Assembly (NCBI GenBank): GCA_021234155.1
Contig: JAJEKV010000329.1
Span: 62,001 to 126,000, forward strand
Direction: 5' to 3'
Origin: Isoetes taiwanensis
Lineage: Eukaryota > Streptophyta > Lycopodiopsida > Isoetales > Isoetaceae
DNA length: 64,000 nucleotides
The notes under the pieces were generated by a model. That model made no database searches, was not told the origin of the DNA, and saw only the letters and a program-made list of their open reading frames with translations. Every line of letters begins with the position of its first letter. Within the stretch, counting starts at the first letter, position 1. A program made the translations under genes and the position numbers. This document shows positions 35,035 to 46,020 of this stretch, piece after piece.

Positions 35035-35720
35035 AAAAGAATAGAATAGAATAGAGTTTTTATCGTCCACGGAGACTAATTGGCCTATGGGACCCAAACA
35101 AGAGGTGAAGCAAGCGTATTACTGTCCGGGTTAAAAAATCCCCTCCCCGCCCCGAAGGGTTGTTTGGGAAAAAACTGTGACAAGAATAGGTTTGCTGTCA
35201 AACTATACAAATACAAATACAAATATATATCATGGGGGACAGAAATATGTACATGTATCAGGTAAGTGCCCGAGGACTGATCTCGACGATCCATGATCTC
35301 TTGAAGATATGATCCCAACCTCCGTATCGAGCTCGTGCTCAAAGATTCATGGTGGGTGGGCCGCCAGACGAACCGGCCAAAGATAGCGTGATCCGAATGT
35401 CATCATATATCGGACAACTCTAAAGGGTATGGCATTCGTCTCCCACAACTTCAACCTGGCAGTGATGACAAAGCCTCTCCTGATGCGGCTCCCCAATCCA
35501 TCTTCCCGTCTCAATCCGGAGATGGTGTGCAATGGATCTGCGCTTTTTCATGGGTAGAATCATGGCATAGTTTATCAATGCCAACGCTATAAGACAACAA
35601 ACATAACAACATGGTTGGATGGATCGATGGATGGATGGGGTTAACGGAGATCGAATTGGCCATGGGATCCAAACAACAAAAGGGGCATAGAAGCCCAAAA
35701 AGTACACGGAAAAGATAATG
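35035..35720 (-). repeat. GAATA-tailed repeat, second copy
   Basis: A few GAATA units at 35041-35055 are followed by AGTTTTTATCGTCCACGGAG and GGCCTATGGGACCCAAAC. A similar word, GGCCATGGGATCCAAAC, recurs near 35655. The interior near 35440-35530 resembles 20160-20300. Read on the minus strand it looks like a retroposon ending in a pentanucleotide tail. There is no recognised protein. Confidence 0.6.
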
Positions 35721-37245
35721 CAAATGCTAACAAGGACACAAATGATTTGTGATATTAAGCGTGTTGAAAGAAGAATCCCATTAGAACTAATATATACATC
35801 ATATATTTCATCATATTGTACGCCGCACATCCTGTGAGAGCTATTTTTCATATTTTATGGTCCTTCCAATTAGACCACAAACACCCTCGAGTATTATATG
35901 ATATGCCATTGGTTATTGCTTATTCAAAAAATGAATTTCGGTTTGTTTACTTTGATTTGATTGATTACACCTTGAAGGTCTAGGTCGTTCCGCTATCCAT
36001 AAGCTCTTAAAAGCTTTCTTAATTAATTCAAGCTCTCTTTTCGCATATTTAGCGTCAAGATTTTATATAGGAAGCTTTTCTATGCAGATCAAGCAAGGTG
36101 GAAATATGCAAATTTGAGACATGTTTGCTAATGGCATAATTAAAAATAGTGTAGGTTGAAAGGTGTCCATGGCGCAAAAATGCGAAAAGCATGTTGCCAT
36201 AAGATAGAATGAACAAAGAAACACAATGCAGACTTAGAATTTATGTGTAGATGTAGTTATTTTGTTGTAAGTGTTTCCTTGAAAGTAATTAAATTATATC
36301 TTTCGAAAGAAAAACTAAACTTAGGGGCGCCAAAGTTGACACACAACCCTCCATACATACGTTTAAATCGTCTTTTTGTTGGAAGGAACGCATGTGCCAT
36401 AAGAATATGACATCCAAATCGAAAGGAATAAGGTGTATGCGCTTTTAATTGAACGACATTTAAATAAAAAGAGATATGGCCATGATAGCACTCCAACCAG
36501 CCATGCCATAAAAAACAACCGTCAGAATTGGATCTGAATAGATAGAACATGCATAACTCAACAAGGTAGTTGCTGAATGGCAAAACAATGGCTTCAAGCA
36601 AGGGGCCTTGAATTCAATCTCCTATGGTGGTGATCCAATGCCATTCTCCAACAAGCAAAGCTTTTTCAACTTTTTAGATATTAGATGGTATATGCATTCA
36701 TACTTGGCCGCTTAACCTTGAAGCAGATCCTCGTGATAAACAATGACAACTGAGGATTCTAGAAGCATGTAGTAGTTGCAAATATAAGGTGCCATATCTT
36801 CAAACTCTTATATACATTTTCCCAGATAGCAACCAAAAGCTTGTGTTCAAATTATGTACGCCCGATTTAGGTTAGGGTCCCAAGAATGGAAACCCCCCAA
36901 ATTTTCTTCCCATGGAAACCTCCCCAGCTTTCAGCTGAGCTTTCAACCCCTGAAACTACAAGTGTGAGACAATTGCCAAATAACTATGTGTGTTTTATGA
37001 TTATGAAAAGGCAACATGTGTTCTTTACAAACGGACATCTATGCAACTAACAACTATGAAATTTGCATTATTGTAGCATGAAGAAACTTTAATATGCTTC
37101 AAGCATGCAAGCATATGAATCTACTTAAAAGAGAGGCCTCTTTGAATGCAATCCCTAAGGCAATGAACAATGAAACACATGCATGCAAGGAACATGTGCT
37201 CTTCTTCAACGTCAAACTCCACGCACAACTTTCCTTCTCTTTGTC
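35720..37245. other. No recognised gene
   Basis: A minus-strand open stretch at 36257-36601 contains FGCHILMAHAF, faintly like the end of a Copia integrase, but the rest does not support it. Otherwise this is unrecognised AT-rich sequence. Confidence 0.35.
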
Positions 37246-37246
37246 A

Positions 37247-38241
37247 TCCTACAACTCTAGGCATAAATAATTCACGATGCTAATCTTTGCAAACCTAAAA
37301 AGTTGAGCTTCTATCTGGAATGGAGCATACAACCACAGGAGCATAGATGCACATGCCAAATGGTTATTCTGTTATAGAAGAAAAGAACGAAGTGCTTATA
37401 CTAAAAGCATCTATATAAACAGGAATCTACAGAACAAAAATTTGAATGGTAAATTATCTTTCAGGAGGAGTGAGTAAAATCATAAGAAAAGTTTATGCAT
37501 ATTATATAAGTTCCAAGATGTTGTAAGATAAATTTAGTAGTACAATATGAAAGAAGTGGTGAACTCGCCATACTTTTCTCTAAGGTTCACAAATGTCAGG
37601 CTATATCAAAGGGTATGGAGCTAGAAGCCCGAGGGATTCCATAAAACATTAGTCATCGCCTCTTATGGACTTGAGGGTCTTAATTAAAGTATTATATAAT
37701 GTAGCAGTAGTTTATTATGAGTTAAGCTGGTAATGGAATAATGACCATGATACTTTACTTCTCTTTGATGCTGCAATTCCTAGGGATGGTCACAATTGAT
37801 TGTTAGAGTAAGGTGTCTATGATTGAATTGTGTTGGTGCATAGAGCACATATGGTGTCCTATAAGGAATACACAGCTCTTTATAGATCCTTGTTCTCCTT
37901 CTTCTAACCTTTGTATACTAACTTACTGGCAGCAATGTAGCTTTTGCAGATATATAGAGTACCTTCATCCACTATGTTTTTATATTTCTAGATTCTATAC
38001 AAGATTATAAATGCTAGTTGAATGTTGTCCTACTAGATTCTTGTCTCTGTAGATTCTTGTTTATATAGATGCTTTTAGGACTTAGCATAAGCACTTGGTT
38101 CTTTTCTTCTATAAAAGAACAGAACCATTGCGTATGTGCATCTATGCTCATGTGACTGTGTGCTCCATTCCAGATAGAAGCTCAGCCTTCTAGGTTTGCA
38201 AAGGTTAGCATCATGAATTATTTATGCATAGAATTGTAGGA
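37247..38241. mobile_element. Foldback element with ~190-bp inverted arms
   Basis: The left arm (about 37247-37433) and right arm (about 38043-38241) are inverted copies at high but imperfect identity. Shared words include GAGCTTCTATCTGGAATGGA, GCATAGATGCACAT and AAGCATCTATATAAACA. The spacer is about 600 bp, non-coding, and unlike the arms. Both arms carry matched small indels, so they diverged after the element formed. Confidence 0.85.
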
Positions 38242-38244
38242 AAT

Positions 38245-41190
38245 GCAGAAATGCTTATCCCTTATGGTTAACAACAGTGATGTGTGAGATCTGGTTAGGC
38301 TTCTAATGGATTCTGAACAGTTTTTTAAATGATTTCCAATCACTCGGGAGACATACTTGGATAGACTTTGCCTTCTATTCTATTCTATTCTATTCTTAGG
38401 CATGTTGCATATTCCTGCCTATTCAAATATGGATAAGATTAATATAGCATTGACAACATGCATGAACCAGAGGGAGATCCATTCCATTGTCAGCAGTGAC
38501 ATTTTTGTTAATCATCTCTTGTCACAAAATTACCTCTTGTCACAGCAAATACTGTTTTGTCAATCTTGTCTGTTCGTTATCCAATGGATAAAGTTTCTTG
38601 CTATGTATCTGATAATAGTCCTTCCATGTTAACATTTGATAGGGTTTTTGAGATTTCACAATTTGCAAGAGAGCAGGTACCCTTTTTTGAAAAAATGAGC
38701 CTCCTGCTTCAGAGGGATATGCTTTGCCTATAAAACCGATTGGTTAAAGGACCAAGTGCAACACTCTTTTGTTAAGGAATGGCGTACCATGAAGGTATGC
38801 ATTTGAAAGTATCATCCATTCATTTATTCTGTACTTGTATTTATTGGCTTTTATATGCAGAGAGAATGCCAAAGGAAATTATTTATTTATGATGGTTTTG
38901 CTTTATAACAGCTGGCATGTTGTGGTTTACTTTTTGCAAGTTCAGGGATCATCTGAGCAAGTTCCTAACTCTGCAAGGGACCGTCTGAGCAAGTTTTCTG
39001 CCCCATTATGATCTTTTGTAGTGCGTCTCAGATTATGTTTGGTATATGTATAATCAAACATAGAAGTAATGCCCCATTTAAGGTTGAGAATGCCTTTGGT
39101 TCCAGGTGACGACATAATTCGACACTTCTAACTTTGTAAGCAAGCTTTCTATCTTGTTTAAGACAATCTAACTGCCCAAAATGCATGCACACTTTGCCCT
39201 AGAATGGTGATCCAGCTACATCGAATCACATGCATTTGTTTCAAAACCTTCCAGGGGATTTGTCCAGAAAAATTTTGGACAATAGAAAAATATTGGAGGA
39301 TTTTCATACAGGGGTAAGAAACATGAAACGAGGCAGAGCTTGTGGTTTGAACAAATACAGGAAGATATTAGGCAATTTGTTATTGCCCATCTAGATTTTC
39401 TCAGTTGGATGCCCAACGAATATCAATTCCATCAATTCCATACCACTAGTACTTCTTTTTGGAGTCAAATATGTGGTGTACATGAATAGAGCTTAGATTT
39501 ATGGTATACATGAGCTTTTATGCTGAGGGGAAGTATGAATTCCATTTCTTCATATTTAGATGTATCGGAATTTGAATGATTTGGGATTGGGGTTCTTTGT
39601 TGTTGGGAATTGCAATTATCTTGTACAAGCATCTATCTATCCCCCAACTTGGGTTGTAGAATTTGCATTATGTACTCATTCTATTAGATGATGATTTCTA
39701 ATGTAACTATTCTTTCCTCAATCTAATCCTGATTTTTATATCCTGATTTTGCTAGCCTTGAAAAGTTTGATTCTGACAATAAGATACCAAATGATATACT
39801 CGAAAGGTCTTAGCTTTGACAACTCGTTATTCTTTGCTACTATAGGCAACTGGCTATAGATTATAGTATTAAGTGTGTAGCTGTGCAAAAATCATCTTTC
39901 TGATTGAAAATTGAGGAGGAAACTACAAAAGGATCTGAACGAACAACAAGACTCTCAAGTCATTCTTTACATTGCCAGTTTTTCATACTCTCATTGCTTT
40001 CCATATGGCAGGGCCAATGACAATTTGGAATGTCTTGCCCGCAAAAATAAGCACAGCCCCTCCGCCTCTCTCTTGGGAAACTGCTGCTTTAATCTTCTTT
40101 GGAATCATTTCTATCTTGAGGGTCAGTGGAGCTTTGCTTTTCAGGAATGGCAATACAGACAGCTCCAAAAGTTGGCCAGAGTAAGAACACTGCTGTCATG
40201 TCACAATTTTGTTTTAAATACCATGAGAGGAGCTGAAACAATTTATTATCAAATTTTACAGTGGATTTGAACCACCTTATGATCCATTTGCCTACTCAAG
40301 GTCTTCTTTCAATGTGATCCAAATGCTTTAGAATGTAAAAATTCTGATAGACCAAGATTTCCTCCAACACCACAGAGACTAACCTTATTCAAGTAGGAAG
40401 GGATCTTCTCTTTGTAAGCAATGGATCAGTATGGGATTTTTGTGAAATTTTATCAGAAACAAGAAGAGATAGACATCCGTTATAGGGCTTGAATCTTCCA
40501 ATCTGCTTTCTTTTTTAAGCCGAACCAAAGTGCATTTGCTTGATGCAAGGCTTTTCAACAGCAGCATGTAGCATGATGGCAAAACCAAAGTGCATTTTGA
40601 TTGACAAATTCAAGGCCTTTGAACGAGCAGCATGTAGTATGCAGAGAGATGGCAAAATCTGAATACCTTGGTGTTATATAGCCTTTTCTGCACCAGAATC
40701 TTTTCAGCACCACAAGAAGATGAGCTTGAATAGACTTTGGGAAACCATTTGATAATAAATGTTCATCCATTGTTATGATATGCAGAATCTCGTGTTCTAA
40801 TCTTTTCATATAAAACCATGTCATACGTTAAACACAAGGCTAAGGATACCTGGATATTGGCCCTGCAGATGAGTCATTCTTCCTTATCTTCTTATTCTGA
40901 TCCCACATTGGAGAAGTCTTGAAGTTAACAAAAAATGTGGCATTGAATTGCACTCATTTTTCAGAGTCCTTGTTGCTGTCACCATGTTTGCCCTGTGAAG
41001 CTCCATTTGGGGTAGCAAACCGCCTTATTCCTTCAGCTACACGAAGTCATGTTTGTTAATGTCCAGCAACCCACAAAAATAAAAGATTTAAATAATTTGA
41101 ACTTACTTGGAGCCCTTCATATGTACTTCCTGAAGGCATTACTTTGATCAAGCTATTCCTGTGTTTGGCACTTTCAATGCCCATGCCCTG
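38245..41190. other. Intergenic DNA 3' of the PPR gene
   Basis: This 2.9-kb stretch lies before the end of the PPR gene. It contains a short (TTCTA)n at 38373-38396. A stretch near 40500-40640 repeats CCAAAGTGCATTT and GCAGCATGTAG(C/T)ATG, a small diverged duplication. No gene is recognised. Confidence 0.45.
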
Positions 41191-41199
41191 GACATGCCC

Positions 41200-44148
41200 A
41201 TGGCTGTAATTGATGAAACCCCCCATTTGTTTGACCCATAATTTACAAACTTTCCAACACACCAAGAATACGCGCATCAGCAAGAACATTTGCCATGAGA
41301 ACGTAGGCACCAGCACGGCCAGAATTCAAAAGGATGATCTGATCAAAACAGTATTTTGCAATATCAAAATTGTCATGCATTCTGCAAGCATTAAGCAAGC
41401 TTGTCCATCCTGAAATATCAGTTGGCATTGTATCTTGGATCAAATTCTGCGCTTCGATAAAGTATCCTGCTCTACCTAGAAGGTCAACCATGCAAGTACA
41501 ATTGGAGATATTTGGCACAATTTTATGATGTTTTTTCATTTGCCTAAAGTGCCAACTCCCTTCTTCTACTAGTCCTATACGGCTGCATGCAATCAAAACA
41601 CTGGTGAATGATACAGCATCCGGACTTATGCCTTCCTGTTGCATCTTCTCGAAGCTCTTGAGAACCCAGAACCCATCCCCATGGTGGGCATATCCTGAAA
41701 GCACAGCATTCCACAGGACAAGATCTCGCCCTGTCAAAATATTGAAAACTTTGCATGCCTCTTCTAAACTCCCGTTTTATAAGATACATATCCATTAGTG
41801 TGCTCCCAACGACAATATCAATTTCAAGCCCCCTTTTAATAATCTCCTCATGAATAAGTCTGCCTTGCCCTAATTCTCCTATGTTAGTGCATGCCTTCAG
41901 GGCACTCAAAAATGTGATTTGGTTTGCTTCGAAGTCTTCTTTGCACATCTTATCTAACCATTCAAGAGCCAGACGACTTTCGCCAATGTGTGCACATCCT
42001 GTAATGATTGCATTCCACGACACTATATCTGGAGTCATGCCTTCATTCTGCATGCTTTTAAAACATTCTAGAGCATCATTGACACATCCATGCTGAGTAT
42101 ATCCTGTTATCATTGTATTCCACAAAATTAAATCGCGTCTTGGAAGTCTATCAAAGGCATTGCACCCCTCTTCTAAGCTCCCACATTTAGTATACATATC
42201 AATAAGGGCAACTGCCACAATAGAATCCCTTTGGTGCCCACTACTAATGATCTTATCATGGATAAGCCTTCCATATTGTAGAATTCCTATCATAGAGCAT
42301 GCCTTTAAGATGCTGGAAAATGTGAGTTCATTTGGTTTCATCCCTACATGTTCCATGAGTTTAAAACACTGCAAAGCCGAGAATGCCTCACCACTCTGAA
42401 CATGCCCCGCAATCATTGCATTCCATGATATCACATTTGGTGTTACATCTTCTGCTTGCATCCTCTCAAAATATTCTATAGCTAATATACCTGCCCCATG
42501 CAGGGCATACCCTGTAATCATTGCGTTCCATGAAGTAATATCTGCTCTTATGCCAGCTAGCTCCATCTTATTGAAGCATTCCACGGCAAGATTGATTTCA
42601 CCATGCTCAAAATATCCAGAAATCATTGCATTCCATGACACCACATCCCATGCAGGCAAATTTTCAAAAACATTTTGCGCTTCCATGAGACTACCAGATT
42701 TGCTGTACATATCAACCAGGGAGTTACCTACAAGAGCATCTGATTGGAGCTTATATTCAATGATCTGATTATGGACAGACCTGCCCTGCTCTATTGCTCC
42801 AATACTGGCACATGCTTTCAAGGTGTTTAGAAATGTAACCTGGTTTGGTTGTATTCTGCTATGTTGCATTTTTTCGAAATACTTAAGGGCCAGCAGCGGA
42901 TCTTCATTCTGAGTGTATCCTCCAATTATTGCATTCCATGACACAACATCCTGATTTGGTAACTTAAAAAAGATGCTGTATGCCTCTTTCATGCTTCTGC
43001 AAGTGGCATACATATAGACCAAGGTGTTACCCACTGCAAGATCCAAACATGACTTGGCTTCCATTATTTGCTCATGGATAACCCTGCCATGTTCTAAGGC
43101 TTCAAGGCTTGCACAGACTTTTAACATGCTCAAGAATGTAACCTCATTTGGTGTCACGTATCCCTCTTGCATCCTTGCAAAACAATCTAAGGCCAGCCAA
43201 CCATCTCCACTCTGCACATGAGCTGTAATAATTGCATTCCATGATACCACATCTTGAGTTTGCATCTGTTTAAAAACATTGTGTGCCTCCTTAAGGCTCC
43301 CACATTTTGCATACATATCAACCAGGGTATTTGCTACAGCAAGTACTGAGTGGAAACCACTACTTATTATCTGCTCATGTGCGAACCTCCCTTGGCTTAA
43401 TCCACCAATGCTTGTACAAGACTTCAAAATACACAAGAAGGTGACCTCATTTGGCCTAATGGTTCCAGCTTCATTTTTTAATACAAGGTTAACAGCAGCT
43501 GGATGATGTTCATATTCTACGTTATTTTTCTTCCATGAGATTAGTTGCCATTGCATCTTGTCAACACAATCTAAAGCTAGATGGCCTTCCCTATGTTGGC
43601 AGTATCCTGTGATGATTGCATTCCATGATACCACATCTTTAGTTGGCAGCTGGTCAAAAACTTTTTGCGCCTCATAGAGGCTGTTACATTTTGCATACAT
43701 ATCCACAATGCTATTCCCGATTACAACCTCAGAATGGACTCTATCTCTACTGATCCTGTCATGGATGATCCGGCCCTGCAATAAAAACCGTGTAACTGAG
43801 CATGCCTTGAGAGCAGCAAGGTAAATGCACTTATCAGCACTAATTTCTTGCAGATGCATCCTAGAATACAATTCAAGGGCATTTTGGCCATGCCCAAGTT
43901 TGGCATTTGCCATAATTATGGCAGCCCATGTATATATGGTTGGTTTTGGAGTTTTATTAAACACTTCATGGGCTTCAATCAAACATCTATGGGAGGAAAA
44001 AAGATGAATGAGATACTCTCCCAGTCCCCCGTTTAGATCCAACCCATTATAAAAAATGAAAGAATGTGCTTGCCTTGCATGTTCTAGGTGTTTCGTTGTT
44101 CTGCACTCGGAGAAGCCGGAGGATATATGCTTGGGCTGGAGAGGCCAT
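41200..44148 (-). pseudogene. PLS-class PPR protein gene, frameshifted
   Basis: PLS-class PPR proteins bind organelle RNA and usually direct C-to-U editing. About 25 repeat units follow one another, for example VVSWNAIITGYCQHREGHLA, NEVTFLCILKSCTSIGGLSQ and NTLVDMYAKCGSLKEA. The long open part is 41544-44042. Upstream the reading continues as EHARQAHSFIFYNGLDLNGG; a possible start ATG at 44146-44148 (MASPAQAYILRLLR) is joined only across a shift near 44105. At the other end a one-base shift near 41780 moves the reading into LVLWNAVLSGYAHHG, and a stop after YVLMANVLADARILG falls in the E region (about 41243). No DYW cytidine-deaminase domain is seen downstream. It is a young pseudogene, or a gene with assembly errors. 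The organelle target sequence is not clear. Confidence 0.88.
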
Positions 44149-44239
44149 AGCCGATATTATCATTTATAACACCATACCATATGCTGTCTTGGGGTGCCAG
44201 CATGCCATCTCCTTCAGCCATGAAACATCTTTTCAAGTT

Positions 44240-44520
44240 CTATAGAAAATTTATTTTCCACTACGAATCAACCCAGTTCGTGCGAAGTCCTTACGAATCA
44301 ACCCACTGCGAAGTCCTTACGAATCAACCAAGTTAGCGATAAATTGCTTTCGTATATTCGCCCAATCGATATTCAAGTTCGCCCAATGATACATGGGGAA
44401 AGGAAAATACTCCTATGAATACCTAGGGAGGAAGGAAGGAAAATTATACATGGGCTGTGATACGTGGGGAAAGCTCGTATGAATACCTAGGAGGAAGGAA
44501 TAGAAAGGAAGGAAGAAAGG
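44240..44520. repeat. Short tandem repeats 5' of the PPR gene
   Basis: The unit TGCGAAGTCCTTACGAATCAACC occurs twice with partial copies at 44260-44335. A 70-bp block with GAATACCTAG(G)GAGGAAGGAA occurs at about 44415 and 44483. Both are in the presumed upstream region of the PPR gene. Confidence 0.8.
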
Positions 44521-44645
44521 TTGGTTTTTAACGTCCACGAAGCACTAAGGTCTAGACAAAAAGGTTTGAAATGTCTTACACGTAAAACCTTATGAATTGT
44601 CCCAATCCTATTCTATTCTTTCTATTCTATTTATTCAATGAGTTG
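44480..44645 (-). repeat. GAATA-family flank, third copy
   Basis: A GGAAG-rich tract (about 44490-44520) is followed by GGTTTTTAACGTCCACGAAG, the same flank as at 19850 and 35060. Here the tail unit is GGAAG instead of GAATA. Separate TTCTA units at 44609-44630 may be a further remnant. Confidence 0.55.
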
Positions 44646-44649
44646 ATAT

Positions 44650-45680
44650 GAGTGAATTAACAACATAATAGAATGTGTGCAAAAAGAATGTGTTTGCTGC
44701 TTTTTCACCAAATCTTGCTTTATCAACAAAAGGGCCCGAACCACTTGGGAATATGCTAAATGAGATCAAATCTCAGCCCTCGAGGTGATTGTCGAAGTTG
44801 AAATTCATGGAATTTAGGTTAATGGCATGAAAAGAAGACGACTCAACTTCTATCTTTGTGGCACACAATGCCCCGATAGAAGTTTGTTATTTTAATCTCT
44901 TTTCTCAACATTTGTTTTCTTGTTATATTGTCTTAACCTAGCACTATACTTTGCAAGTTGAGATGGACTCAATTATTTTTTGTTATTATTAGAGACCATA
45001 AAGAATTAGGAATGCAAAATTATTCTACAAATTGTCTTTTCATTCACCAAATAATGAGATGGGACATATGAATTGTGACTATGTCAAATTGCGTGATATA
45101 TGTAGTTGATGGTGGAACAAAGAATTGCGGTTGAATTGCGGTTGGAAAGGAAAGAAATCAACCAGCAGGTTGGTTCTTGCCAAAATAGAAAAAAAATATC
45201 GCCTAAAAATGGAACGCCGATTTCCTTTGCCTCTTTCCCCGGGTCATTTAAATTGTTCTTCCATGTAAATTCCTTTTCCATCTCTCGCATGCAATCGAAA
45301 AACCCGATAAGAGGGCTTAGATAGCGTAATAGATTCGAAAGCACCCTCGCAAAAATCTTTATCTCAATCTTTCTATAAACTTTTGTATTAATGTTGAACC
45401 AAATCTTGTAATCAATTTTAAGCAAGCGCATTTTCAATTCTCGCTTTTGTTCTGTCAATTTCCATTTTATAATTGCTACTTCTTCTCAATTTGTTCGTAC
45501 TGAGTAAGGACTTGAATGGGAAGAAGTCAACATCCTCAGAGCTCACCAGATAGGTACTTTCAGAGTGAACTATAAATATTGCAGTTATGCATTCTCTGCA
45601 ATACCAACCAAAATGAGAGGTCATATTTTGGGCAAAACTGCAAGAGGTGTTAGTGGTCCTTGCGTGATGAGTCTAATAAA
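44650..45680. other. No recognised gene
   Basis: A minus-strand open stretch at 45084-45458 shows no motif I recognise. The remainder is AT-rich and unassigned. Confidence 0.4.
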
Positions 45681-45685
45681 AAAAA

Positions 45686-45761
45686 GGGAAAACTACCAAA
45701 ATACCCCTATGAGTTTGTGTAATTACCAAAATGCTCATAGGGGTAGTTTGGTAGTTTTCCC
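45686..45761. mobile_element. 76-bp perfect-hairpin miniature element
   Basis: The arms 45686-45713 and 45734-45761 pair at 27 of 28 positions around a 20-nt loop; the arms begin GGGAAAACTACCAAA. A-rich runs lie on both sides. The size and structure fit a tiny MITE or a small-RNA hairpin. Confidence 0.85.
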
Positions 45762-45879
45762 TAAAAAAAATTATGCTTGATTGTGAACACAAATGGCTAT
45801 TGAAAAAAGAGAGAAAGCAAAATCTAGGTTATGTTGATCTTGATATTGCACAACCATCTAACATCTCATATTTGTCTAA

Positions 45880-46020
45880 GTAGCACAGGTTTATAGATGA
45901 TACTGATGTCAGTTTAGGCCCGCTTAGAAAGACATTCAAGACGAAACATAGGAAAGACGCGGATGAAGCAATAGCACGATGGTTTTATGCAATAGAGGTA
46001 CCCTTGCGTATACTAATAGA
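45880..46020 (+). pseudogene. hAT-like (DUF659) fragment
   Basis: A short plus-strand stretch reads DTDVSLGPLRKTFKTKHRKD followed by ADEAIARWFYAIEVP. The ...D..IARWFY...(I)P segment is the usual start of the DUF659 domain of hAT transposases. The next expected segments could not be followed, so this is a small relic. Confidence 0.5.

Noticed and set aside
36257-36601. Possible Copia integrase C-terminus on the minus strand
   Set aside because: Only FGCH and a few spaced residues fit; no neighbouring Copia segment supports it.
41604-44036. Several plus-strand open frames across the PPR gene
   Set aside because: They are antisense shadows of the repeated PPR codons.
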